In this document: piece by piece, positions 43,137 through 51,930 of the stretch
How positions within the stretch are numbered: the stretch's first letter is position 1
How the letters are laid out: each line of letters begins with the position of its first letter
NCBI RefSeq assembly: GCF_042678145.1
Contig: NZ_JBHUDG010000014.1
Span: 1 to 64,000, forward strand
Source: Pseudopedobacter beijingensis
GTDB taxonomy: Bacteria; Bacteroidota; Bacteroidia; Sphingobacteriales; Sphingobacteriaceae
DNA: 64,000 bases
Direction of reading: 5' to 3'
The notes under the pieces: generated by a model
What the model was told of the DNA's origin: nothing
Database searches by the model: none
What the model saw: the letters and a program-made list of their open reading frames with translations, nothing else
Program-made: the position numbers and the translations under genes

Positions 43137-43793
43137 TTGGGTTTAAATGCAATCATATTAGGTTCAAGTGGGTTAGTAGGTGGCCATCTGTTGGATTTGC
43201 TGTTACAAAGTAAAAAATACAGTCATGTCAAGGTCTTTGTAAGACGACCTTTAGATAAAAAGCATCAGAAATTGGAGCAGATAGTAACAGATTTTAGTGA
43301 TATGAAAAAACTGGAAAAGCTCATGACAGCCGATGTCCTTTTTTCTTGTTTGGGAAGTACTAAAAAAAAGACCCCAGATAAAAAAGATTATATATTTGTA
43401 GATAAGACCATTCCTGAAACATTTATAGAAATGGCTGCAGTAAAAGGCTTACAACAACTCCACCTTGTATCTGCAATAGGTGCAGATTCAAATTCAACCA
43501 TATTCTATAATCAGTTAAAAGGCGAATTGGAAGATATAGTAAAACAGAAACAGATTCCTTCTATCCATATCTATCAACCTTCTTTGATAATGGGAAACAG
43601 AAATGAATTTAGATTGGGAGAACGCATAGCCTCTGCCCTATTTAAACTATTAAATCCACTGATGGCAGGCTCTTTAAAAAAATACAGAAGTATAGCAGCT
43701 TCTACTATCGCACAGGCCATGTACCAGGTTTCATTAAACAACAGAAACGGAATTTATACATATACTACAGAAAAAATAAAGGAACTAGCGTGA
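43137..43793 (+). CDS. NAD(P)-binding protein of the SDR/epimerase-like family
   Basis: The 218-aa protein starts with a Rossmann motif 'AIILGSSGLVGGHLLDLLLQ' and has 'VFVRRPLDKKHQKLEQIVTD', 'DVLFSCLGSTKKKTP' and 'LHLVSAIGADSNSTIFYNQL' as in atypical short-chain dehydrogenases (HTATIP2/NmrA-like). The classic YxxxK is not clear, so it may only sense or carry the cofactor. The start is TTG at 43137; no nearby in-frame ATG exists. It overlaps uup by the GTGA of the next start, so the two are translationally coupled. The substrate is unknown. Confidence 0.85.
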   Translation: MGLNAIILGSSGLVGGHLLDLLLQSKKYSHVKVFVRRPLDKKHQKLEQIVTDFSDMKKLEKLMTADVLFSCLGSTKKKTPDKKDYIFVDKTIPETFIEMAAVKGLQQLHLVSAIGADSNSTIFYNQLKGELEDIVKQKQIPSIHIYQPSLIMGNRNEFRLGERIASALFKLLNPLMAGSLKKYRSIAASTIAQAMYQVSLNNRNGIYTYTTEKIKELA

Positions 43794-45652
43794 GTATTAT
43801 ATCAGCAGAACAACTAGGCCATGCCTATAATGATAATTGGCTTTTCAAAAATTTAACGTTTGGCATACAGCAAGGCCAACGTGTGGCTTTGGTGGGCATA
43901 AATGGAGCAGGAAAGTCTACCCTATTAAAATTACTGGCAGAACGTTTTAAACCCAGCGAAGGAAAAGTAGTAAAAGCAAAGGATATCCGTTTTGGATATC
44001 TTGAGCAGGATCCAAAATTTGATGGTTCTACCACTATAAGCGATTATGTATTTAGTGCAGATAACAGACAACAACAGGTTATTAGAGAATACGAAGAATT
44101 ACTGGAACAATCTAATCCAGATATAGAACTGATTAATAAGCTTACAGAAGAAATAAGCAATCTGGAAGCCTGGGAATACGAACACCAAATTAAAACCATT
44201 CTGGGTAGGCTGGGTATTTCTAATCTGGAAAAAGAGATTACTACCCTATCAGGTGGACAAAAGAAACGTCTTAGTTTAGCTAAATTATTAATAGACGACC
44301 CTGAAGTTTATATTCTAGATGAGCCTACAAACCATTTAGATATTGATACCATAGAATGGCTGGAGAGCTTTTTAACTACCGGAGGAAAGACCATATTGAT
44401 GGTAACCCACGACAGGTATTTTCTCGATAATATTTGTAATGAGATTATAGAACTTGACGGTGGAAAGGTATTTAGTTATAAAGGTAAATATGCCTACTAT
44501 CTGGAGAAAAAAGCAGAACGCGAAGCTATAGATGAAGCTACCTTAGCTAAAAACAAAAACCTGTTAAAAAAGGAATTGGAATGGATGCGTAGAATGCCTC
44601 AGGCACGTGGAACTAAATCTAAAGCCAGAAAGGATGCTTTTTACGATCTAGAAGAAAAAACAAAAGGTATATCATCTAAAGACTCTGTTTCTTTAGATGT
44701 AAAAATGAGCAGGCAAGGAAATAAGATATTAGAGATAGATAATATTTCAAAACACTTTACAGATCAGTCTGTCATCAACAACTTCTCTTATGTCTTTAAA
44801 AAGGGTGATAAGATAGGCTTAACCGGGAAAAACGGAACGGGTAAATCTACTTTCCTAAATATTATAACAGGAGAACTCAACCCTGACGAAGGAAAAGTAG
44901 ACAAGGGAGAAACAACGGTATTTGGTTATTATCACCAAAGTGGCTTAAAATTCGATGAAGACGAAAGAGTGATAGATGTTGTTAAAAATATAGCGGAGTA
45001 TATTACCCTTTCTGATGGAAGTACCATTAGTGCGTCACAGTTACTCACGCTATTTTTGTTTCCACCTAAAAAGCAGCATGGTTTTGTAAGCTTATTAAGC
45101 GGAGGAGAAAAAAAACGGTTACACTTAATGAAGGTTCTTATTAAGAACCCTAATTTTCTGATACTGGATGAACCTACCAATGACCTGGATATTGATACTT
45201 TAAATGTGCTGGAAGAATTTCTGGAAAATTTCCCTGGTGTATTAATCTTAGTATCACACGACAGGTATTTAGTGGATAAGCTTACCGATCAGCTTTTTAT
45301 TATGGAAGGAAACGGGGAAATTAAAATATTCAATGGAAACTACAGTTCTTACCGTATTGAACAGGAAGAGCTTAAAACCAAAGAAAAGTCTATAGTAAAG
45401 ACAGAAAACAAACCTACTCCCCTACCAACAAAAGAAAAGAGTAAATTAAGCTATAAAGAAAAGCTTGAATTTGATAAACTTAGTGCAGATATAGAAACCC
45501 TAGAAATAGAAATAAAAAAACTAGAAACTGCATTAGCTAATGAATCCAGCGACATAGATAAGATCAATCAAATAATAGAGCAATTGGAAGAAAATAAAGA
45601 ATCTCTGGAAGAAATGAGTTTTAGATGGCTGGAATTATCGGAAAACGCTTAA
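43790..45652 (+). CDS. uup: ABC-F family ATPase Uup
   Basis: The 620-aa cytosolic protein has two ABC cassettes: Walker A 'GINGAGKST' then LSGGQKKR, and later 'GKNGTGKST' then LSGGEKKR. A linker of about 80 residues lies between them, and a Lys/Glu-rich coiled-coil C-terminus of about 80 residues identifies it as Uup-like rather than EttA. Uup binds DNA or ribosomes and affects transposon excision and stalled-fork or ribosome handling. The start is GTG at 43790, overlapping the previous stop. Its own stop codon is directly followed by parS site 1. Confidence 0.9.
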   Translation: MSIISAEQLGHAYNDNWLFKNLTFGIQQGQRVALVGINGAGKSTLLKLLAERFKPSEGKVVKAKDIRFGYLEQDPKFDGSTTISDYVFSADNRQQQVIREYEELLEQSNPDIELINKLTEEISNLEAWEYEHQIKTILGRLGISNLEKEITTLSGGQKKRLSLAKLLIDDPEVYILDEPTNHLDIDTIEWLESFLTTGGKTILMVTHDRYFLDNICNEIIELDGGKVFSYKGKYAYYLEKKAEREAIDEATLAKNKNLLKKELEWMRRMPQARGTKSKARKDAFYDLEEKTKGISSKDSVSLDVKMSRQGNKILEIDNISKHFTDQSVINNFSYVFKKGDKIGLTGKNGTGKSTFLNIITGELNPDEGKVDKGETTVFGYYHQSGLKFDEDERVIDVVKNIAEYITLSDGSTISASQLLTLFLFPPKKQHGFVSLLSGGEKKRLHLMKVLIKNPNFLILDEPTNDLDIDTLNVLEEFLENFPGVLILVSHDRYLVDKLTDQLFIMEGNGEIKIFNGNYSSYRIEQEELKTKEKSIVKTENKPTPLPTKEKSKLSYKEKLEFDKLSADIETLEIEIKKLETALANESSDIDKINQIIEQLEENKESLEEMSFRWLELSENA

Positions 45653-45668
45653 TGTTCCACGTGAAACA
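45653..45668. promoter_or_regulatory. parS-like site 1
   Basis: TGTTCCACGTGAAACA differs from the canonical TGTTTCACGTGAAACA in one base. ParB clamps load on such sites and organise the origin region. It begins at the first base after the uup stop codon, 70 bp from site 2. Confidence 0.75.
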
Positions 45669-45722
45669 TACAGTAATATTTCACACTTAACTTATTTAAT
45701 AGTTTTTAACATAAAATCGAAA

Positions 45723-45738
45723 TGTTCCACGTGGAACA
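45723..45738. promoter_or_regulatory. parS-like site 2 (perfect palindrome)
   Basis: TGTTCCACGTGGAACA is a perfect 16-bp palindrome and a known form of parS. It lies 13 bp before the mnmG start codon, so ParB binding could also affect mnmG. MnmG (GidA) sits next to the origin in many bacteria. Confidence 0.8.
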
Positions 45739-45750
45739 TATATATACAAA

Positions 45751-47613
45751 ATGTTTAATAAATACGATATAATAGTTGTAGGTGCCGGACATGCAGGATG
45801 CGAAGCTGCTACTTCTGCAGCAAACTTAGGCTCTAAAGTTTTATTGATTACCATGAATATGGGAACAATAGCACAAATGAGCTGTAATCCGGCAATGGGT
45901 GGTGTTGCAAAGGGACAAATATTAAGAGAGGTAGATGCACTGGGTGGTAAATCTGGTATTATATCTGATACTTCTACTATTCAATTCAGAATGCTAAACA
46001 GATCTAAAGGTCCGGCAATGTGGTCTCCAAGAACACAAAATGACAGAATGAGATTTGCCGAACAATGGAGAATGATGTTAGAGTCTACTCCTAATCTGGA
46101 TATCTGGCAAGATATGGCTAATGGATTAATAGTAAAAGGAGACCGAATTTGCGGAGTTAGAACTTCATTAGGTGTAGAAATAGAAGCTAAAGCTGTTGTA
46201 TTAACTAACGGTACTTTTTTAAATGGCGTAATCCATATTGGAGAAAAAAGAATGGGTGGTGGCCGTACAGGAGAAAAATCGGCAACGGGAATAACTGAAA
46301 ATCTGGTGGAATTAGGTTTCGAATCAGGTCGGATGAAAACAGGTACCCCTCCCCGCATAGATGGTCGTTCGCTAAATTATTCTTTAATGGAAGAACAATG
46401 GGGAGATGAACAAACCGGAAAGTTTTCTTTTACAGATACTCAAACAACATTAAAACAAAGATGTTGCTGGATAACCTATACTAACCAGGAAGTACATGAA
46501 ACCTTAAAAGAAGGTTTTGAAAAATCGCCTATGTTTACTGGTCGTATCAAAGGTTTAGGTCCCAGATATTGTCCATCTATAGAAGATAAAATAAACAGAT
46601 TTGCTGAACGCGAAAGACACCAGATATTTGTAGAACCGGAGGGGGAACATACAGTAGAAATGTATATCAATGGTTTCTCTACCTCCCTACCCGAAGATAT
46701 TCAATACAAAGCCATCAGACTAATTCCCGGATTTGAAAACGTTAGATTATACAGACCTGGCTATGCCATAGAATACGATTATTTTCCACCACAACAATTG
46801 GATCTTACTTTGGAAACGCTGAAAATAAAAAATCTATTTTTTGCAGGACAAATAAATGGAACTACGGGCTATGAGGAAGCAGCTGCTCAGGGTTTTGTTG
46901 CGGGTGTAAATGCGCATCAGAAAATAAACGATAAACATGAGCTGATACTAAAACGCAGCGAATCTTATATAGGTGTTTTAATAGATGATCTGGTAACTAA
47001 AGGAACGGAAGAACCTTACAGAATGTTTACTTCAAGAGCAGAGCACAGGTTACTTTTAAGACAAGATAATGCGGACGAAAGGTTATCTCCTATTGGTCAT
47101 CAACTGGGATTGATAAGTGACGAGCGTATGCAAAAAGTTACGGATAAGATTAATAATGCCGAAGCTATTATAGAAAAAACTAAGGATATAAAAATAAGTG
47201 CCGATCAGGCTAATTCTTTTCTGGAAGAATTTGGAACTAGTGCTTTAACACATGGAACTAAATTACATAATCTTTTAACCCGGCCACAGATAGATATGGA
47301 TAAATTGCGAAAAATGTCATCGCAATTTAACGACTATCTCCACCAGTTTGATAATGAAACTATAGAACAGGCAGAAATAAAAATCAAATACGAAAGTTAT
47401 TTTGAGAAAGAGTATGAGATAGTAGAAAAGATGAAAAAGATGGAAGATAAAGAAATCAATCCAAATTTTGATTACAATTCGCTAACTTCATTATCTAAAG
47501 AATCCAGAGAAAAACTGATGAAAATAAAACCAAGAACTTTGGGACAGGCATCCAGAATTTCGGGCGTAAAACCATCAGATATTACAGTTTTAATGGTACA
47601 TATGTCAAAATAA
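45751..47613 (+). CDS. mnmG: tRNA uridine-5-carboxymethylaminomethyl modification enzyme MnmG (GidA)
   Basis: The 620-aa FAD protein works with MnmE to place the cmnm5 group on the wobble U of several tRNAs. It shows the dinucleotide-binding start 'DIIVVGAGHAGCEAATSAAN', the 'GIITDTSTIQFRMLNRSKGP'-like stretch (GIISD here), 'GTFLNGVIHIGEKRMGGGRTGE', and 'FFAGQINGTTGYEEAAAQGF', plus the long helical C-terminus. Length is normal. The site 2 palindrome lies in its leader. The following gene is 120 bp downstream. Confidence 0.97.
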   Translation: MFNKYDIIVVGAGHAGCEAATSAANLGSKVLLITMNMGTIAQMSCNPAMGGVAKGQILREVDALGGKSGIISDTSTIQFRMLNRSKGPAMWSPRTQNDRMRFAEQWRMMLESTPNLDIWQDMANGLIVKGDRICGVRTSLGVEIEAKAVVLTNGTFLNGVIHIGEKRMGGGRTGEKSATGITENLVELGFESGRMKTGTPPRIDGRSLNYSLMEEQWGDEQTGKFSFTDTQTTLKQRCCWITYTNQEVHETLKEGFEKSPMFTGRIKGLGPRYCPSIEDKINRFAERERHQIFVEPEGEHTVEMYINGFSTSLPEDIQYKAIRLIPGFENVRLYRPGYAIEYDYFPPQQLDLTLETLKIKNLFFAGQINGTTGYEEAAAQGFVAGVNAHQKINDKHELILKRSESYIGVLIDDLVTKGTEEPYRMFTSRAEHRLLLRQDNADERLSPIGHQLGLISDERMQKVTDKINNAEAIIEKTKDIKISADQANSFLEEFGTSALTHGTKLHNLLTRPQIDMDKLRKMSSQFNDYLHQFDNETIEQAEIKIKYESYFEKEYEIVEKMKKMEDKEINPNFDYNSLTSLSKESREKLMKIKPRTLGQASRISGVKPSDITVLMVHMSK

Positions 47614-47733
47614 ACATAAATAACTGATTATCAGTATTTTAAATAAAATTAAATTAATAATATACAAGCGATTATTTTAGACTTTTTGAGATAATACTCA
47701 TAAAAATATAAAAATCGCTTATAAAGCTTAAAA

Positions 47734-49365
47734 ATGGGCTTAAATAAGAAATCAACCTTTTTAGTATATTTTACTGCATTTATAAGTGCACTAACTTTAA
47801 TAAATGGCTGTGCAAGTATGCAACAACCGGAAGGTGGTCCGAGGGATACTATTGCACCTTCTGTTATTAAAGAAATTCCAGAGAATTACACGCGGAATTT
47901 TAATAATAAAAAAATACTGATTGAACTTGACGAATATTTCAAGCTTAATAACGAGTATACAGAAATTAGTATATCTCCTACCCCTGAAGTAAATCCTTTT
48001 TATAAAATTAAAAAGAAAACCCTTGAAATAGAACTTAAGGACAGCCTTGAAAAAAACACCACTTATACCATAAATTTTGGTAACGCCATAGCGGATGTGA
48101 ATGAGGGCAATAAATTAAAAAATTATAGCTACGTATTTTCTACCGGACCCGAAATAGATTCGCTACAAATATCCGGCAAGGTGGTAAACTATCTGGACAA
48201 TAAACCTATTTTAGATGCTACGGTATTTATAATTCCGGTTTCCAGAGATAGCATATTTGGAAAGAAAAGGGCCTCTATTTATACAGCTACAGATTCATCG
48301 GGTAATTTTCGGTTAAAAAACCTAAAGGAAGAAAATTACAGATTGTATGCCTTAAAAGAGGAAAATGGAGGAGATAGGGTTTATAACAATGCCAAAGAAA
48401 TGATTGGTTTTGTTAGTGATGATATTAAATTAAATAAAGATACTTCTGAAATACTGATCAAGCTTTTTAAACAATATCCGGAAGAATACAGAAACGTAGA
48501 CCGGAAAATAGAGAATGATGGACGTATTACTATTATTTATAATAGACCGTTAGAAAAACCTGCATTCAAAATTATAGAACCGGAGATTAAGGACCCCATA
48601 TTTAACTATTCTTTGAATGGGGATACCACTACCCTTTGGGTTAAAAAAATGGAATTTGACAGTTTAAAAATTGTTACTAATTCTGGAAATAAAATATTAG
48701 ATACACTTACTTTAAAACGTAGTAAAAGAGATACTTATACCAGAAATATAACATTTAATACAAATCTGGTAGCTAATAAGATAAAACCGGGAACAGATCT
48801 GACTCTTACTTTTAACGTTCCCATAGAAAATATAGATAAAAACCTGATAGCTATTACCCAGGATTCTACCCGAATACCTAATTATTTATTACAGGCTGCA
48901 GATAAAAATAACCGGGTATTTAAGATTGTGTATCCGTGGAAAGTAAAAAAAATGTATGCTATAGAGATAAAGGATGAAGCTATTACAGATATCTATGGTA
49001 CTAAAAACAAGGCTCTTAAAGGTGGTTTTGAGTTAGATGAAGTAGAAAACTACGGAAACCTGAGCTTGAATATGGTGAAGTCTGATACGGCTAAAAACTA
49101 TATTGTACAGTTATTGGACGAAAAGCAAAATGTACTGAAAGAAAATCCTATTACCAAAAACGAAATCATCAATTATCCGATGATGCCTAATGGTAAATAT
49201 ATAGTTAGAGTGGTTTATGATGCCAATAATAACGGAATTTTTGATAGTGGAAATGTATTCAAGAAAATACAGCCTGAAAAAATATGGCTTTATGATAAGG
49301 AAATAGTCATCAGACCAAATTGGGACAGAGAAGAAAAGATCACTATCCCAAAAGATTTTGATTAA
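47734..49365 (+). CDS. Lipoprotein with Ig-like (Big_5) domain
   Basis: The 543-aa protein has a lipoprotein signal with the lipobox 'LTLINGC' (cysteine at about residue 26). The following segment, 'MQQPEGGPRDTIAPSVIKEI', opens an SbsA/Big_5 Ig-like domain of about 100 residues ('NYTRNFNNKKILIELDEYFK', 'KKTLEIELKDSLEKNTTYTI', 'VFSTGPEIDS'). Then come a carboxypeptidase-like regulatory strand region and further beta-rich modules. Homologous lipoproteins appear in most Bacteroidota genomes; a specific job in the envelope is unknown. Its stop codon directly abuts that of the converging gamma-carbonic anhydrase gene. Confidence 0.85.
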   Translation: MGLNKKSTFLVYFTAFISALTLINGCASMQQPEGGPRDTIAPSVIKEIPENYTRNFNNKKILIELDEYFKLNNEYTEISISPTPEVNPFYKIKKKTLEIELKDSLEKNTTYTINFGNAIADVNEGNKLKNYSYVFSTGPEIDSLQISGKVVNYLDNKPILDATVFIIPVSRDSIFGKKRASIYTATDSSGNFRLKNLKEENYRLYALKEENGGDRVYNNAKEMIGFVSDDIKLNKDTSEILIKLFKQYPEEYRNVDRKIENDGRITIIYNRPLEKPAFKIIEPEIKDPIFNYSLNGDTTTLWVKKMEFDSLKIVTNSGNKILDTLTLKRSKRDTYTRNITFNTNLVANKIKPGTDLTLTFNVPIENIDKNLIAITQDSTRIPNYLLQAADKNNRVFKIVYPWKVKKMYAIEIKDEAITDIYGTKNKALKGGFELDEVENYGNLSLNMVKSDTAKNYIVQLLDEKQNVLKENPITKNEIINYPMMPNGKYIVRVVYDANNNGIFDSGNVFKKIQPEKIWLYDKEIVIRPNWDREEKITIPKDFD

Positions 49366-49875
49366 CTATCTGAACCAATCAGAATACATAATATAATTAT
49401 GAGGTAAACGATTTAAAAGCTCCTTCTGTTCATCAGTAAGGGGCTTAATTTTTTTTGCAGGCATACCTGCATATAAAAATCCGCTCTCGCAGACTGTATT
49501 TTCAAGAACTACTGCTCCTGCAGCAATAATAACATACTCTTCTACCACAGCATTATCCATTACAATAGCTCCCATTCCTACCAGTACCTTATCTTTTAGT
49601 ATACAACCATGTACTAAAGCATTATGACCAATGTTTACATCGTTACCAATAGTAGTAGCTGCTTTCTGGTAAGTAGCATGTATAACTACACCATCCTGAA
49701 TATTGGTTCTATCTCCTATTTTAATGGAGTTTACATCGCCCCTGACTACAGCATTAAACCATACCGAACAGTTTTCTCCCAAGATTACATCGCCAACAAT
49801 AGTTGCATTGGGCGCTATAAAACAACTTTGTGGAATTTGCGGATTCACACCTTTTACAGGTAAAATAACAGGCAT
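49366..49875 (-). CDS. Gamma-class carbonic anhydrase-like protein
   Basis: The 169-aa protein is a left-handed beta-helix with hexapeptide repeats ('IVGDVILGENCSVWFNAVVR', 'IKIGDRTNIQDGVVIH', 'TIGNDVNIGHNALVHGC'). The His residues that bind zinc in gamma-carbonic anhydrases are present in 'VVIHATY' and 'NIGHNALVHG'. It is trimeric and cytosolic. Some relatives are active in CO2 hydration, others only bind acyl-CoA or metal. It may share a transcript with nadB (17 bp gap, same strand), though no functional link is known. Confidence 0.88.
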   Translation of the reverse strand: MPVILPVKGVNPQIPQSCFIAPNATIVGDVILGENCSVWFNAVVRGDVNSIKIGDRTNIQDGVVIHATYQKAATTIGNDVNIGHNALVHGCILKDKVLVGMGAIVMDNAVVEEYVIIAAGAVVLENTVCESGFLYAGMPAKKIKPLTDEQKELLNRLPHNYIMYSDWFR

Positions 49876-49892
49876 ATATAAAACTTAATTAA

Positions 49893-51482
49893 TTATAAAA
49901 TAGTATCGTTTAGCTGATCAGAATGGTCTGGATAATCTGTTGTATAATGTAATCCCCTACTTTCTTTACGTTCCATAGCCGATTTAATAACAATATAAGC
50001 TACCTGAATAAGATTTCTTAATTCGCAAAGTTTAACGGATATTTTGGTTTTCTTGTAAAAATCTTCGGTTTCATCATACAATAGTCTTAATCTGCGCATG
50101 GCTCTTTCTAAACGAAAATCAGATCGGACAATGCCCACGTAATCACTCATCATTTTTTGCATCTCCCTCACATTATGTGTTACCAATATATCTTCATTAG
50201 AAAGCTTGGTATTGGTATCATTCCAATCTGGAACATTATCCGGAGCAGAAAATTCGTTTAGTCTGTTTTTGGAATCTAAATAAATTCTGTGAGCATAAAC
50301 CAAAGCTTCCAGTAAAGAATTGGAAGCTAATCTATTGGCACCATGTAATCCTGTAGAAGAAACCTCTCCGCAAGCATATAATGCATTAATAGAAGAACGG
50401 CCAAATTCGTCAACCATCACTCCTCCGCACATATAATGACAGGCTGGAGTAACCGGAACCATATCCTTGGTCATATCAATACCAATAGATAAACATTTGG
50501 CATAAATATTAGGGAAATGAGAAAGTATTTCTTCTTTTTTACGATGCCTCACATCCAGATAAACAAAATCTTCACCAGATTTTTTCATTTCGGCATCTAT
50601 TGCCCTGGCTACAATATCGCGGGGTGCTAAAGAACCCCGGTTATCATACTCGTACATAAATTCTTCTCCATTCCTTCTTTTTAAAACGCCTCCAAAGCCA
50701 CGTACAGCTTCAGAAATCAAAAACGATGGATATTCGCCAGGATTATATAATGCAGTAGGATGAAACTGTATAAACTCCATATTCCTTACTTTAGCTTTAG
50801 CTCTGTAGGCCATTGCTATACCATCGCCAGTAGCTATGGTAGGATTTGTAGTAGAACTATATATATGACCTGCACCACCTGCAGCCAAAACGGTTATTTT
50901 GGACAGAATTTTCTCTACCTTTCCGGTCTTTGTATCTAATGCATAAATTCCATAGCATTGGATATTGTCAGAATTTCTGTTAACAAATTGGCCTAAATGA
51001 TGCTGCGTAATTAAATCAACAGCAAAATAATGGGTAAGAACCTCAATATTAGGATTTTGATGTATTTCTGATAATAATGCCCTTTCAATTTCAAAACCAG
51101 TGATATCTTTATAATGTAACACTCTATGTTCTGAATGTCCGCCTTCTTTTGCCAAATCATAAACACCTGCATTATTTTTATCAAAGTTGGTTCCGTAAGC
51201 AATAATTTCGGCAATTCTATCGGGGCCTTCTTCCACAACTCTTTCCACAGCTCCTTTATCACACAATCCATCTCCGGCTATTAACGTGTCATTTATATGC
51301 TTTTCAAAAGAATCCCCAACTTTATCCACAACTACAGCAACACCTCCCTGAGCATACTTAGTGTTAGATTCGTCTTCATTAGACTTTGTAACTATAAGAA
51401 CCTTACCATGTTTTGCAGCCTTAAGGGCAAAACTTAACCCAGCTATGCCCGAACCAATAACTAAGTAATCCACATTTTTCAT
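49893..51482 (-). CDS. nadB: L-aspartate oxidase
   Basis: The 529-aa FAD enzyme is the first step of de novo NAD synthesis; it turns L-aspartate into iminoaspartate. It has 'YLVIGSGIAGLSFALKAAKH' at the N-terminus, 'SNTKYAQGGVAVVV', 'EGGHSEHRVLHYKD' (with the catalytic region), 'FIQFHPTALYNPGEYPSFL', and 'ACGEVSSTGLHGANRLASNS' further on. Length is normal. It is divergent from nadA across the 448-bp AT-rich spacer, giving a paired NAD-synthesis locus. Confidence 0.96.
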   Translation of the reverse strand: MKNVDYLVIGSGIAGLSFALKAAKHGKVLIVTKSNEDESNTKYAQGGVAVVVDKVGDSFEKHINDTLIAGDGLCDKGAVERVVEEGPDRIAEIIAYGTNFDKNNAGVYDLAKEGGHSEHRVLHYKDITGFEIERALLSEIHQNPNIEVLTHYFAVDLITQHHLGQFVNRNSDNIQCYGIYALDTKTGKVEKILSKITVLAAGGAGHIYSSTTNPTIATGDGIAMAYRAKAKVRNMEFIQFHPTALYNPGEYPSFLISEAVRGFGGVLKRRNGEEFMYEYDNRGSLAPRDIVARAIDAEMKKSGEDFVYLDVRHRKKEEILSHFPNIYAKCLSIGIDMTKDMVPVTPACHYMCGGVMVDEFGRSSINALYACGEVSSTGLHGANRLASNSLLEALVYAHRIYLDSKNRLNEFSAPDNVPDWNDTNTKLSNEDILVTHNVREMQKMMSDYVGIVRSDFRLERAMRRLRLLYDETEDFYKKTKISVKLCELRNLIQVAYIVIKSAMERKESRGLHYTTDYPDHSDQLNDTIL

Positions 51483-51930
51483 AAAAACAAATCAGTTTTT
51501 TCTAATTTTTAAATATAGGTGTTGAAAACGGTAATAAATATGTTAATTCTATGTAAGTAATAAATGAAAAGTATATTAAAATGTTAATAACCCTGTGAAT
51601 TTGTATAAAACAAATAAAATTATTGATTCGTTTACCAACATATTCCCTACTTTATCAACGTTTCAAAAATACTTATTAATAAACAGAATAATTAAATGAA
51701 ATTTTCCTTGATTTCTATATCTAACTGTAAAAGAGTTGAATAAATGTCTAAAAATGTTAATAACTTGTTAATTATTGAATAAAAACATCAAAAACAAAAA
51801 TAAATTCTAAAAAATATACACGTTACTAACACTATAATAAACCATAAGTTCTTTTTTAAATAAAATATTGTTTGTTATTGAAAAGTTGAAAACGGATAAT
51901 TTTTAAATTTCCTACCTTTGGGATTGTAAA
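51483..51930. other. AT-rich spacer nadB-nadA, candidate replication origin
   Basis: The 448-bp gap is very A/T-rich, and holds DnaA-box-like 9-mers: TGTTAATAA at 51582-51590 and 51755-51763 (each within an identical AAAATGTTAATAAC), TTACCAACA at 51632, TTATCAACG at 51652 and GTTGAATAA at 51735. GTTGAAAACGG occurs at 51521 and 51885, near both start codons. These words differ from TTATCCACA at one to three bases. It is flanked by parS-like sites (45.65, 45.72 and 52.85 kb) and mnmG. It could instead just hold the two promoters of the divergent genes. Confidence 0.42.
51913..51920 (+). promoter_or_regulatory. -7 type promoter element of nadA (TACCTTTG)
   Basis: TACCTTTG matches TAnnTTTG and ends 10 bp before the nadA ATG, so the transcript would have a very short leader. 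The GTTGAAAACGG word at 51885 lies in the -33 area. Confidence 0.5.
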
